A stretch of DNA of 55,532 nt, from contig JADGJT010000123.1 in assembly GCA_027604005.1 (NCBI GenBank), forward strand, positions 1-55,532, in the 5' to 3' direction. Positions 31,164-44,779 of the stretch are shown one piece after another (the stretch's first letter is position 1; each line of letters begins with the position of its first letter). Made by a program: the position numbers and the translations under genes. Origin of the DNA: Dinochytrium kinnereticum. Lineage: Eukaryota; Chytridiomycota; Chytridiomycetes; Chytridiales; Chytridiaceae. The notes beneath the pieces are model-generated. The model searched no databases and was not told where the DNA came from. It saw nothing but the letters and a program-made list of their open reading frames with translations.

Positions 31164-34100
31164 ATGTCTACAAGTGTCCTGGCTCAAAGGCATGAACTCT
31201 ACTGCCTTCTTCTTCTTCTCCTCTTTTATTTTAGCTACACTTATCTAACCTCACCAACTCTTGATTCAATAGCCACGTATTTGGTCTTAACAGAGACGTC
31301 AGAAACAACATCACCTACCTGGACGAGCAGACCATCCTTTACCCTGCAGGAACTCAACTTGTTCAATATAATGTCGAGCAAAAAGTCCAACGATTTCTTT
31401 CAATCAATGAGGGCGATGGAATCACCACCATTCATGTCAGCTCTGGGCAGGCTTATGCAGCTGTTGCTGTGAAGAGTGTCGAAAAGGGCCCTTTTGTCAT
31501 TGTGCTGGATCTGCAGAACCCGAGAAAACGAAAGGTGCTGATGCCGAGCGATGGAATCCAATCAAAGGTGAGGCACCGACAACGTCGAACGACATTCGGA
31601 AATATTGCTACCGTTGACAATTATATTGCAAAGGCGGCTTAGGCGGCCAAGAGAAATATTTATTTTAAAACTGCCTAAGCCTCAGAAGCACCGCATATTT
31701 TACTTTTGATGCTTCCGAACTTGACTATACTCCTATTTTTGATTGCTAAATAATGCAGTTTGTTTTTTATCTTATCTTTGCATGCATTTTGTCTCACCCA
31801 ACTAACGTCTTTCGCCTTAAACCACTCTATTTTTGTCCTGATAAAAAAGGAAATCATATCAGTGTCATTCACAAATGATTCGAAACACGTTCTAGCTCAA
31901 ACGGGTGCTCCTGAATGGTATATATTCATGAACTATTGAATCTTGCTTCTTTCTTTATAATTCTTTTGGATATTGGATGCACGAAAATAACACTTCGCTT
32001 GACAAAAGGGGCTTGTTTTATTGGTCTTGGGAGAAGACGAAACTCCTCGGAACTTTAAAATCAACAAGCAACAACGGGGCAGAGATTCATCAGATGACTT
32101 GCAACCCTTTTGATCTCGCCAGCACACAAGTATGCGTTACTGGCGCTGGCATTTTTCGCATTTTCCGATACCAGGAAGGAAATTTCAAGCTCATCAACCA
32201 GCAGAAACCAGATAAGGTATGTGGTCGAGAAGAGGGTGGAATAGGAAATCAAGCCCGATGAAGCAAGCGGGGTAGCATTCAGGAGAGTTTCTTTTGTTAG
32301 AAAAAAAAAATGCAATAAGCATTTCGTAGAAAGCGATGCGCAAGATTAAACGCATAGGATCTCCTAAAGAAGCAGGAAATCGTGGAGCATTCGCTTATTT
32401 AAAAGATCTGGGACCTCTTCTAACCTACCAACTCTACCACCCATCTTCCACCAAAAAAAGAATCTACTCTGCCACTGCTGGATAAACGACGTCCGCATCG
32501 TCTCTGGCACCGAAGATTCTAAAATCCTTGTCTTTGATTCTGGTGACCTCATCCTCGAAATCTCCTACGTGGTTCCTCTAACTGGAACCATTCAAACCCG
32601 TCCACCAAGCATTGAAACCGTCACATCGTTCGCAGGTGGAATCATTGCAGGTACTTCCACAGGAGTTTGCGTACTGTTTGAAAGAACGGATGATACGTAT
32701 CTGTATAAAAAGAATAAGGAATTTTTGTTGGAGGATGGGGCCGTTGGATGCATCGCGTTGAGCCCTGCGGAGGATATGGCGGTTTGTACGCTTGGGAACA
32801 GCCAGTTGTATCTTATTACTATGGATGCAGATTCGTCCAAGGTCTATCTTCTATTTATATTTTTGAAATTGCAAGTGAATCTGTTTGGTCATTTACCTTG
32901 TTGTCTGTGAATAGGGAGAGGAGATCAAATGTGATCGACTGGCTCAGCCCTTTCATAATGGAAACATTGTAGGAATGGATACTTGCGCCAGGAAACCTCT
33001 CGTGGCAACATGTGGTGCAGATAAATCCATTCGGATCTGGAACTACGTTGAAAACTCGATTGAAGTTATAAAATACTTTGACGACGAACCTTTGAGGTGT
33101 GTATATGTAAAAAAATTACAGGAAGAAGTTACCTTCTTCACATCCTCCCTATTTCACACGTGACGAATAGTACCAGAAAGGCTTTTCAATCTCTTTTTTA
33201 CCTCACCCACCACAACTAACGCCAAAGCCAAAAACAACAAGTAATTAACAATGATCTGTACTTAAAACGATATACAGCATCTCACTACATCCTTCCGGCC
33301 TCTACGTACTTGTGGGATTCGCGGACTCTCTAAAGCTTATGAACATACTTATAGATGATATCAGACCGTTTTGGGAGTCTAATGTTAGAGGGTGTCGCGA
33401 GGTTTGTGTTTGTGATTGCTATTCTCCCTCTCTGTTACTCTTCATCTTCATAAGGCTTTCCCTCGAAAGAAAGGAAGTGCAATGACAATAGTGCTCACCC
33501 TATTCGCTTAACGCTGACTCACACTCTCAATCCAAACCCGAAACCGAAAACGTAAATTAATTAACCTATGACATCTGAAATCCCCTATAATCACACCATC
33601 AGTGTCGCTTCAGCAACGGTGGCCAGTACTTCGCCTCTGTCTACGGCTCTACAATTTGCATTCATAGCACGTGGTCATTCGAAACCATTGGAAACCTCAA
33701 AGGTCACACCGGCAAAGTTCGCTCGATATGTTGGTCGTTAGATGACTCTCGGCTGACAAGTTGCGGGCTGGATGGAAACATTATTGATTGGAATCTGAAT
33801 GGTTTGAGGAAAGAAGGGGAGGTAGGGTGTCGAAATGTGTTGCTTTCTTCGGTTTGCTTCACCGGGGATGCAAAGGTTGTATTCGCGGTTGGAAGTGATG
33901 GAGTTATCAAGGTGGGTTTTATCTGTTTTCGGGGTCGTGGGTTTGTGTGGTTTTTTACCTTTTTTTCCTTCATTGTTGGAGGGGGCGTCGTCGATCAGAT
34001 TGCTTTTCTTTTCTTTTCTTTCTGTCCATTTTTTGATATTAAGGACATCCTTTTCCGAAAACAGGAAGTCACAGAGTCCCACTTATCAAGGGAAATTCAG

Positions 34101-37100
34101 GCAAAAGGATCTTATTCTCATAGTAACTACTAGATTTTTCAAATCTTTAAGTTTTGACTGACTCTACTATTTTTCCTAGTCCTCATGTCACGATCCGGAA
34201 AACTCTTAATAGCTGGTAAGGAATAAAAAGAGTCATTTGCACCTATATATTTTATGGAAGCAAAACCATATTTTCATCTGAACCTCAAAACTAACAAACT
34301 TACCTTCTCCATTATTCTTTTACAAACCCCTTTTAATAAAAACACTTCACCCACACTTTCCATACCCTCGCCCTGAAAAACCACAATAGCTACAACAAAA
34401 GGCAGCGTTCGAGCCTTCAAATACCCCTTTGGCCCTGACATTAGCACTTTAGACTCGTTTGAACTCCACTGCCACTCTGCACCCATCACAAGGATGAGAA
34501 TTTCATACGATGATTCGCACTTATTTACGTGTGGGGAGGATGGATGTTTGTGGATTTATAAGGTTTTGGATAAGGAGCAGCGAGGGCTGAAAAGAGAGAA
34601 GGAGTGGGTCTTTTCGGATGAGGTGGGTTGATATTATGGGAATGGCATTTTATTTTCTTCTTTTTCTTGGACTCTCTTCCTCTGTCCCTTTACTTTACTG
34701 TTATTAACAGTGTGTGTACTCCTTTTTTTCTCCTTCAGATCCTTGTCACGAAATCCGATCTAAAAGACAACCAAAAACTCATGATAGAACTTCGTCAACG
34801 CGTCGAAGCCCTAAAACTCGAAAACGAAACCCAGCTCAAACTAAAAGATCTCAACTACAACGAAAAACTCAAAGAACTCACCGACAAATATATGACCGAG
34901 ATCGAAGGACCCAAATCTCTCACCTCTGCTCTCCACAGTGACCGCGAAGAAAATGAGAAAAACCATAGAGAAGAGTTGCGATGTTCAAAGGAATGCAACG
35001 AGGGTGAAGTTAAGGAGATTTTGAACAGCTTTAATGTGAAGATTGCGGCTGAGTCGGAGAAGTTTGGGGAGTTGACTTTGAGGATGGAGACTTTAAGAGG
35101 GAATTGGGAGAAACAGATGGAGGATACTGAGGCTTTTCATAATAGCAGGATGGCACAGATCACGGAGTTTTATCGGAAGCGAGTTCAGGATAAGAATGAA
35201 GAGATTGTGCAGGTTTGGTTTCTGTTTCTGTATTTAGGGGGTTTGAGGGGTGGGGGGAGTATTTATTGGCTCTCCTAACGTCCAAATCTGAATTGGTTCC
35301 CTAGCTCCGATCCCAATTCTCTCGTCAAGTAAAAGACTACGAGGTTCATCTCGTCGAAATTGAGGAGGACGCAAACCAGGAGATACTTCAAATCGGGTAC
35401 TCTTTTGAGACAAAGTTAAAAGCTGAGAGAGAGTCCTTGTCTGCTATCAAGGAAGAGAATCTTGCCATGCGGTCTAGGTTAAAAAGATTTATTATATAAT
35501 TTTTTCTTGGAGGAGAGGTCTTTAAGGCAAAAGAATTGACCGTGCTGACGGTTTTTTTTACGTTGCCTTTCTTTTTTTGTTCTTTTTTGATCAATAGATT
35601 TGAGAAGTTGACTTCAGAAATTGAGGAAAATAAGGGGGGTCTCAATAAGATGTTTGCGGAGGAACGAAGACTTCACGGCATAATCAAAGGGCTTGAGAAG
35701 GATATTATTGGAGTCAAAAGAGAGGTAGAATTTTTGTCTTATTATTGTTCAGTTTTAGAAAGATCAAAAGTTATTCGTGTCTTTATTCATTCCTATTCAC
35801 TATCAAGATGCAAGAACGCGATGACACCATTCAAGACAAAGAAAAACGCATCTACGACCTCAAAAAAAAGAATCAAGAGCTCGAAAAGTTCAAATTCGTT
35901 TTGGACTACAAGATTGCCGAGTTGAAGAAGCAGGTGGAGCCACGTGAAAAAGATATCATTCTTTTATCAAATCAAATCAAAGTATGTCCCGTCTTCTCCC
36001 TCCCAGCCTCCGATATTCTTTTTTGGCTTTACTTTACTTTGACAGTCATTCTTAATGTACATTACTTTCCGGGGTATTAGGAAATGGATGACGAGTTACA
36101 TCAGTATCAAAAGAAGCATGATATTCTTGATACCACTATTCAGGATCTGATGCTGAAACTGAGAGCTACGGAGACCGAAGCGGGGGTGGAGGCCTCGAGG
36201 GTAAGAGAGATGAAGACGATTGTGCGACGGATTCAGAATGACGTGCAGTATTTGTTCAAGGATAATGAGGATATTAATGTTTTGAAGGTAAAGGTTTTCC
36301 AAGCTTAAAACTTTAATCATCAGCACTCTTACTTATCCTTTTAAAATTATGTTATGGCACCTTCACCCCTCCCTTTTCCCAAAAGACTAACCATCCCTAT
36401 TTTATTACAAAAATCAGCGACACCTTATCTCAATCTTCCACAAATACTCCACAACTCCGGAGGAGCCCTCCGGCAAAGCCCCTGAACCCTCCCGTGCTAA
36501 AAAACGGCTTATGAAACTCAATGATGAGGCTGCTCAAAAGATTGTCTCTAAAGAAGACGATGAGGATGACGATGGCAGAGCAGATGGGGATGCGCTTGAG
36601 GAGGAGATGGAGGAGGCTCGACAGAGGGAGCATTTGGAGAGGACTGTCGCGACTTTGAAGCATAAGATTGTTAAGGGGGAGGAGGCCAAGTACGCGGAGA
36701 ATTTGAGGATTATGCAGGAGAATGTCATGCTGTTGAGGTTTGTTTGATTCGATTTTGTTTCTCTTCGATATTGGAGGGTGGCTTTTTTTTTTTTTTTCGG
36801 TCAATACATGAATTTTTCTTGTTGTTCTTTCTGCTTTGCTTAACGGACTCTTTTTTATTTTTATTTTATGTGGAGGTTGGTTATGTGAGTGGCTAACAGT
36901 TTTGATCCTTTATGCACTTCTTTAGCGAGATCAATATCCTCCGTAAAGATTACGAAGCTTCGAAAATGCGAACCAACCATCTTAATTTTGAGCTAGAATC
37001 TCAGCTGAAAGGCGATCAGCTACCTTACGAAGAGTTAAATCTTGCCACTCAGATGAAAAGTAAGTCATGAACCTCATGTCTTCATCACTGGATTTACGCT

Positions 37101-37195
37101 TTTTAACAATGCAATTTTGTGGCTTTTCAGGTAAGAGCAAGACCAAGCTTTTGAAGGGGAATGGAGGGAAAGGGGTTAGCTTGCCACCGCTCTAG
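31164..37195 (+). CDS. CFAP57: Cilia- and flagella-associated protein 57 (WDR65)
   Basis: Nineteen exons give 1193 aa: 31164-31189, 31273-31567, 31850-31917, 32009-32216, 32461-32841, 32915-33096, 33278-33401, 33603-33911, 34065-34122, 34180-34215, 34402-34622, 34739-35212, 35305-35477, 35598-35724, 35808-35981, 36081-36287, 36418-36737, 36926-37059, 37131-37195. CFAP57 is an axonemal protein linked to inner-arm dynein assembly. The N-terminal half is WD40 propellers ([72 protein letters not shown]). The second half is coiled coil and nearly collinear with the animal protein ([34 protein letters not shown]). Intron 1 is modelled as GC-AG (AAAG|GCATGA), the only choice found that keeps phase. 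Confidence 0.95.
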
Positions 37196-37763
37196 GCAAG
37201 AAATGTTTATTCAATTGTAAATAAATACGTATCGCATTCAATTTTTATAAAGATAATGAAAGTATGGGTATACCTCCGTAAATACTTCAGATTGAAGTCG
37301 TGTGCTCATCTTTCAAAGCATAGCTGCTAATTGACGTCCAATATCCAGAGAAAACCGTACAAGTTAGGTGAGCCTCTAACCTGAGAACTCCCCCCCGACG
37401 ACCCCTCCAAATGAAAATATAGCGAAATGAACCACATTTCTTCATCTTTTTAACAGGCCCAGTAAGACAAATTGGAACGGTGCGATAAATAGTGTAATAT
37501 ATCACAGAAATCTATTAACTAAGAGCGTGAGAATAAAAGGCTAGGGAATCAAATACATTCAGAAAAACAAAAAACAAAAACAAAAACACAACCGCAACAA
37601 TTAACGAAAGTAGGCCGGGGATAGGACACAGCACAAGATCTTCTAACTACAAGTCTCCCCATGAAGAGCAATACCCCAACGCCTAATACCTTGGCAGAGT
37701 CCATACACTCCCACCCGAATGCCTTTCCATACCAAAAATGTACGCCCACATTCTTCCCCAAAA
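37196..37763. other. Convergent 3' spacer
   Basis: This lies between the stop codons of CFAP57 and the mitochondrial orphan. Only short frames without family resemblance are seen. Confidence 0.5.
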
Positions 37764-38631
37764 TTACTTTCCAATCTCTTTAATCCGTGCCTCAAGAATC
37801 TTAGCATGGTCCTTCAAATATTTAACAGCCAGCGCCAACTCCTCCTTTGCCTTTCCCGAAACCGTACCATCCTTCTCCATATCCTGAAGATTTTTAAGCG
37901 TCTCAGCAATACGGATCTTGGAAAGTTCAATCACGTTGGCTGGTTTCAATATCAACATGAAACAAAAAAAAAAAAGTGCGGTTGGTTATTCACGGCTTTC
38001 TAGAGACTCCTTACGATCTTTCGTGCTCCAGTGGTACCCCATGTTGAGTCGGAAATCACCAAATATGTCTTTCATCTCGTTGTCTTTGGCTTTGGCTTTG
38101 TCGTCGGCTTTTTTGTCTTCGTCATCATCGCCGTCGTCGTCGTCATCGTCGTCGTCTGGGACATATTTGAAGATATCGTATTCTTCGAGTTTGGCCGCGC
38201 CATGAATTGCAATGTATTGACCAGCTACTACACCAAAGATCGTCGCGACTGCGTTAAAAGTTTAGAATCGAGTTTAGGACAGGTTTTTTTCGGAGATAGA
38301 TGTGAAGACACTTCCAATCAACATAATGGCGCAAAAAAAAATAACCACATCTTTTTAATATAACTTAAAGGGAATAGTTCTCACTTAATAACTTTGCAGC
38401 TTCCAATACCATGCCACTATACCCATAATCCTCATCCACGCCTGTCGAATACGTCGCCCGGGAATTCCTCCTCGCACCCCTTACTTCCACCCCAATGCCA
38501 CCTCTTCTCCCCACCCCACCCACTAAACTCGTTTGAAAGCCTCTGCTCGATCCCACACACGAGCATGACCGCCGTTGAGGCAGTCTGGCCAGCAGGATCG
38601 ATGGCCGTTGCAGCAGCCGGGAAAGCATCAT
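37764..38631 (-). CDS. Probable mitochondrial membrane protein, unrecognised
   Basis: Three exons (38631-38385, 38248-38015, 37939-37764) join in phase to 218 aa. The N-terminus MMLSRLLQRPSILLARLPQ and the following Arg/Ser-rich, Asp/Glu-free 60 residues look like a mitochondrial presequence. A glycine-containing membrane segment follows at about 74-97 (VLEAAKLLIATIFGVVAGQY), then an Asp run and a C-terminal helical region (IAETLKNLQDMEKDGTVSGK, LAVKYLKDHAKILEARIKEI). This suggests a single-span inner-membrane protein with an acidic soluble domain. I do not recognise the family. The start lies only 48 bp from the divergent UBAP1-type gene. Confidence 0.6.
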
Positions 38632-38679
38632 TTTGCGATAGCTGGCGAAAGGGATTGTTTGTGTGACTCTTGGTTGGAG

Positions 38680-40481
38680 ATGACTTCTTACCCATCGTTA
38701 TGGGATGTGCCCCTGGTGGCGTCGGGGCGGTTGAGGCCGCCAAAGCTGGTGAGGAGATACGCTTCTGGGATGTGGTTTGGGGTATTGAACAGCGTTTTTT
38801 TTTTTGCCTTTTTCTTTTTGGTGGATGTATAGACGCCTTTGCCGTTCTCTTATCAGACGATTAATGAAGGCATGCTGGATCTGGTGAGCATAGACGTCGT
38901 TTCGATGTGTTAAACCCTTTTTAATCATTGATGGAATAACAGCTCAACTATGATTTCTCCTTGGAACGAGCCGTCCTTCAAGAAGCCGAAGCGGAAGCCC
39001 GTGAATCCTTAGCAGCGTCCGACCGCCACCGCCAGCTGGAGGAGACGAGGAAAGAGCGCAAGTTGGCTGAGACTCGCGCAAAGGCTCCTGGATTCACTGG
39101 AGACAATAATGTTATCTTGCAACCTAAACCGGCTGCGGGGTCCAAGGCGAAGGTTGTGGTTGAGGCGGAGAAGGGTGGGGACGGTGGTGAAAAAGAGAAG
39201 GAGGTTGCGGCCATTTCTGCGGATAGGATTGCAGCTAGGAGAGGGTCTGGTGAGATTGGGAAGGATGTTAAGGTTTGGGTCTTTTTCTCTCTCCCTTTTT
39301 TCTTTTTTTTTTTTTTTTGTTGTTGTTGTTTTGTTTCTCGTCTGGGATTATCACAATAATGTTCAATACGCGAACTGATCCTCAACGCTTTCACACAAAC
39401 AAAAAAACACCTCAGCCGAAACCCGCAACATCTCCATTTAATTTCGCTGAATTCGAGCACGGCCTAGCTCCGCTTGACCCCTGGGACACGCGTCAGGACG
39501 ACTTCACCGCCCTCCGCGAAGTCATAGGCGGCACATCCCCACCCCCCGCTCCCTCCTCCATCCCAACTCGTTCCCGCACCCTCCCACCTCACCATCACCC
39601 AATCAATCAACCTTATGGGACTTCCCCACCAGTAACATCAAATATGTACGGGCCTCCTCCGTCTTCGGCTTCGTTAGACTCGTTTGGGGGAAGACAGCAG
39701 CAGCAGCAGCAGCAGCAGTATTTCCAGCAGCAGCCGCCGCCACCTCAACAGCAGCAGCAACAGCTGCAGCAGGGGTATGCGCCTGGGATGCAGTATCAGA
39801 CGGCACCGCCGCCCCCGCCGCCGAAACCCTCTGGGTTGAGAAATCAATTTGGGAGCCCTGAGGGACCACCGAGGGGACCGCCGGAGGCTTTGCAACTGCC
39901 CAAGGCTGAGAATACGCCTGTAATGCCGCTGGGTATCCCGGCTAAGATGGAGGTGAGAGGGTGCTTTTGGGGTTTGTTTGTGACATTGAGCACTCTGACC
40001 TTTTCTACTTATATGCGTCTATTTTCTTGGTTTAAATTTTCCTATACATACCCGTCGCTTCTCCTTTCCTTACTGACTTGATCTCTTTAGACAGTGTACC
40101 AATCCTACATCTCGATGGGATTCAGCCCCGAAGGTATCGCAAGTGCTTTTCGGGTTCACAGGGAAGACGAGTCAAAGGTATCTCACCTTCTCTTTCTTTT
40201 AAAAGAAAGCAGCAGCAACCTAACCTCCCTCCCTCCTTTCTCTCCACCAGCATCTCGACTACCTAGTGGCATTTGACCAACTTGTCTCAGAAGGTCGAAC
40301 ACCTGATGCTGCTGATCACACGCTTGATGCGGTTGGACACAAGGATATGACGGCCGCGTCAAAGTTTGCGTTGGCTCTCGAGGAGATTTGTGAATTGGGG
40401 TTTGCGACGGAGAAGGTTGTGGAGGCTTTAAAGGAGGTTAAGGGCGATCGGGAGAGGGCTTTGGAGAAGGTGATGAGGTGA
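38680..40481 (+). CDS. UBAP1-type ESCRT-I subunit (UMA domain plus C-terminal UBA repeats)
   Basis: Six exons (38680-38748, 38833-38883, 38943-39272, 39416-39952, 40091-40177, 40251-40481) give 434 aa. The N-terminus matches the UMA domain that binds the ESCRT-I headpiece: SLWDVPLVASGRLRPPKL, then LNYDFSLERAVLQEAEAEA. The stretch FNFAEFEHGLAPLDPWD also parallels UBAP1. A Pro/Gln-rich linker follows with long glutamine runs from CAG repeats (about 39693-39770). The C-terminus holds overlapping UBA helices (YQSYISMGFSPEGIASAFRV, ALALEEICELGFATEKVVEA), as in the UBAP1 SOUBA that binds ubiquitin. The role is sorting of ubiquitinated cargo into multivesicular bodies. Yeast Mvb12 is much shorter, so this longer form in a fungus is notable. 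Confidence 0.75.
39693..39775 (+). repeat. CAG/CAR trinucleotide repeats coding poly-Gln
   Basis: Runs of CAG interrupted by CCG/CCT triplets lie within exon 4 of the UBAP1-type gene and encode two Gln tracts separated by a Pro run. Length may vary between strains. Confidence 0.85.
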
Positions 40482-41008
40482 TTTGGGGTTTGGGGATTTC
40501 ATTGTTTTATTCTTCTGTTTTTTTGTTTTCAGGATATAATTGGGTTTCTGCTTTTTTTTTTTTTTTGAAGGGGGAATTTGTTCTGGTCTTGTCCTTTCTT
40601 CTTGTTTTTTCTGACTTGTTGTCTTTGGCGCATTGTTTTGACTTTATACTTGACGCTTATTCCAATAATACCATTGTGCATAAACTGGGAGGGGGAGGGG
40701 GGTGGTTTATTAAAAAATAGCCCACGGATGGTTGACTTCATTAAAAGGCAAAGGATGAGTCTCATCAAGAAAGCGCGGAGGAAGAACAGCAATTCAACGG
40801 GACGATAACAGGAGATTGCTCGCTTGGGGACCTTCCGGAAACCCTAGAAGAAAAGAGGCGATCAGGAAGTGAGGTCAGCCGGGTTGCTAAAAGAAAAAAT
40901 AAATATAACTAAGGGTGAAATGTGTGGGGTGAATAAAAAATGTTCCGATCAGTTGTAAAGTTGTTCTCATGAGGAAGCATTGGCAGTCCGCCATCCCATC
41001 ATCCAACA
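40482..41008. other. Convergent 3' spacer
   Basis: The region follows the UBAP1-type stop and precedes (on the other strand) the end of the 59-aa membrane protein. It is T-rich with a poly-T run at about 40552-40566. No gene is supported. Confidence 0.45.
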
Positions 41009-41437
41009 TCAAGTCGAAAGATAGAACAGGCCCACCAAAATGATAAAAAAGAACCCAAGCCCACCTCCCAAAAGGAAGAAAAGCCATGCAGCCAGTCTCC
41101 TGCACCAACTTCAGAGACCACAATGCCAAACCTCCCCATTCTCAACACTTTCTCCTCCCTCACATCCAAATGTCGCGCCTGCCTTTGTTCACCTTCAATT
41201 ACCTTGTTGAAGGCAAACCATGTCGAAAGAAAACGAAAATCAAAGAGTCAAGGACCCTTTTCATTCCACTTTCTTTCTCAAGGCGCGTTTGGAGTGGGAA
41301 AGGAACAAAAATCAAAGAGAGAAGGCTTTTTTATGACCTCCCCTCATCATCATCATGCCCCCTAAGCATCCCCCCCCTCAATGCATCTTCGCATGGCCTT
41401 ACAAGCAGAACACGGTAGGCCGAGGCTTTTCCGTCAT
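41009..41437 (-). CDS. Small 59-aa membrane protein, unrecognised
   Basis: Three exons (41437-41403, 41256-41203, 41099-41009) join with matching phases to 59 aa and a TGA stop. All four splice junctions are GT/AG, the donors being GTAAGG and GTAATT. The protein starts MTEKPRPTVFCL and has two hydrophobic segments, about residues 8-23 (VFCLVLDSLIFVFF) and 32-57 (LAAWLFFLLGGGLGFFFIIL), linked by a short basic loop HGLPSTRR. This is the layout of small helical-hairpin membrane proteins. I do not recognise it. Chance assembly from short pieces cannot be excluded, but three exons that all fit the two-span pattern make a real gene plausible. Confidence 0.4.
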
Positions 41438-42074
41438 GGCTGGGCACTGACGCCATGTGCTCAAGTTACATGCGGTTTTGCGAAGGTTGGTAGGTGGTTG
41501 TGAGGGGTTCTGGAGAACAATGAGGTGCCTGAGGCAGAGAGGCAATGTGGGTGCCTCTGATGCATGAGGAGAGACGCTGACATTCTGTGGGGAAAGGTTT
41601 CGGTTTTACCCTGCCTCCCTAACTCGAACCTTTTACAGGTGTGCATCATATCGGAATCGATTGGATTGACCCTCATCTCCTCCACCGCACTCTGGTTGAG
41701 AGGTACTGCAAGCGTCTACATCAACTCACCTTTGTCCAGGTCCAGAGTTGGAGATACCAGAAATTATTGATTCTTTTTTTTTTTTTTTTTTCTTTCCTGC
41801 TGCGTGGCTCCACCGTTGTAAAAATTGTTATTGACTACATTTGCTATGCAAGGTTGAGCAGCCATTGAGACAGCGCTGTTCGGTGGACGGACGCATTGAT
41901 ATTCTGTGAGGGGTGAATGCGCGGATGGTATCGCATTCAAAGTGATTGAGCTTTCCTATGCTGTTGAGTGGATGGACACTTGCTCTTCCCTCTTTTGAAT
42001 GTTTTTGTATCCTTATTATTTATTTATTATAATATAGTTATTCAATTATCATTATTGTCATTGGAGTCGGAGCT

Positions 42075-42120
42075 TGCTGCTGCTGCTGCTGCTGGTGTGT
42101 GTGTGTGTGTGTGTGTGTGT
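42075..42120 (+). repeat. (TGC)n followed by (GT)n microsatellite
   Basis: Six TGC/GCT units pass directly into about thirteen GT units. The repeat is non-coding and upstream of the beta-tubulin gene. Confidence 0.9.
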
Positions 42121-42370
42121 TGTGTGTTGGCCAATGGGAATAGCAATAATCATAATAATTGAAATATATAAATGAAATGGGGAGGTCCCCAAGAAAGAAA
42201 CTCCGCTCTCCTGACTGACTGACCCAGTGCGTGGCAGGAACGGCAGGAAGGGCATCTGTCCCACGCAGCTGTCATCGTGCGGCAGGGATCCGGCCATTGT
42301 TTGCGGCCGCAGCCAATGAGCGATGATTTGCAGCTGCAGCCAGCCAATGGGAGATGCTCAAGCAGCAAAA

Positions 42371-42435
42371 CAAAATAAATAAATAAATAAATATTAATTA
42401 TTTATTATTAAATTAATTAATTAAATAATTAAATG
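42371..42435. repeat. AAAT/TTAA-rich simple repeat
   Basis: Tandem AAAT units are followed by TTAT and TTAA units, almost pure A+T, in the beta-tubulin upstream region. Confidence 0.8.
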
Positions 42436-42653
42436 CACAGCAGCAGCAAGCAGAACCAGCAGCAGCCTATGGCAAGCAAGCAGCTCTTGAAAATCCCCTT
42501 CCTCTGCTTCAATTTTAAAGGAAGGCGAAAAAGATTTCTCTCCACTTTTTCACCCCTCGACACCCACCTCACCTCCCCTCCCCCCCCAAAAAAACACTCC
42601 ACCTCACCTCCTCCTCTCCTCTAGTCAACCAACTCACTCCCACGTAACAAGCT

Positions 42654-44779
<2,126 letters not shown>

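Larger units (their letters stand above)
41438..42653. other. Spacer with microsatellites upstream of beta-tubulin
   Basis: This region contains a TGC run and a (GT)n tract near 42075-42120, an AAAT/TTAA-rich block near 42371-42435, CAGC units near 42440-42480, and a C/T-rich leader just before the tubulin ATG. Open frames here show no family resemblance. The last few hundred bases presumably include the beta-tubulin promoter. Confidence 0.5.

Noticed and set aside
41580..41650. Minus-strand GGTTCGAGT resembling a tRNA B box
   Set aside because: The flanking bases do not form a T-arm stem and no A box is placed correctly upstream.
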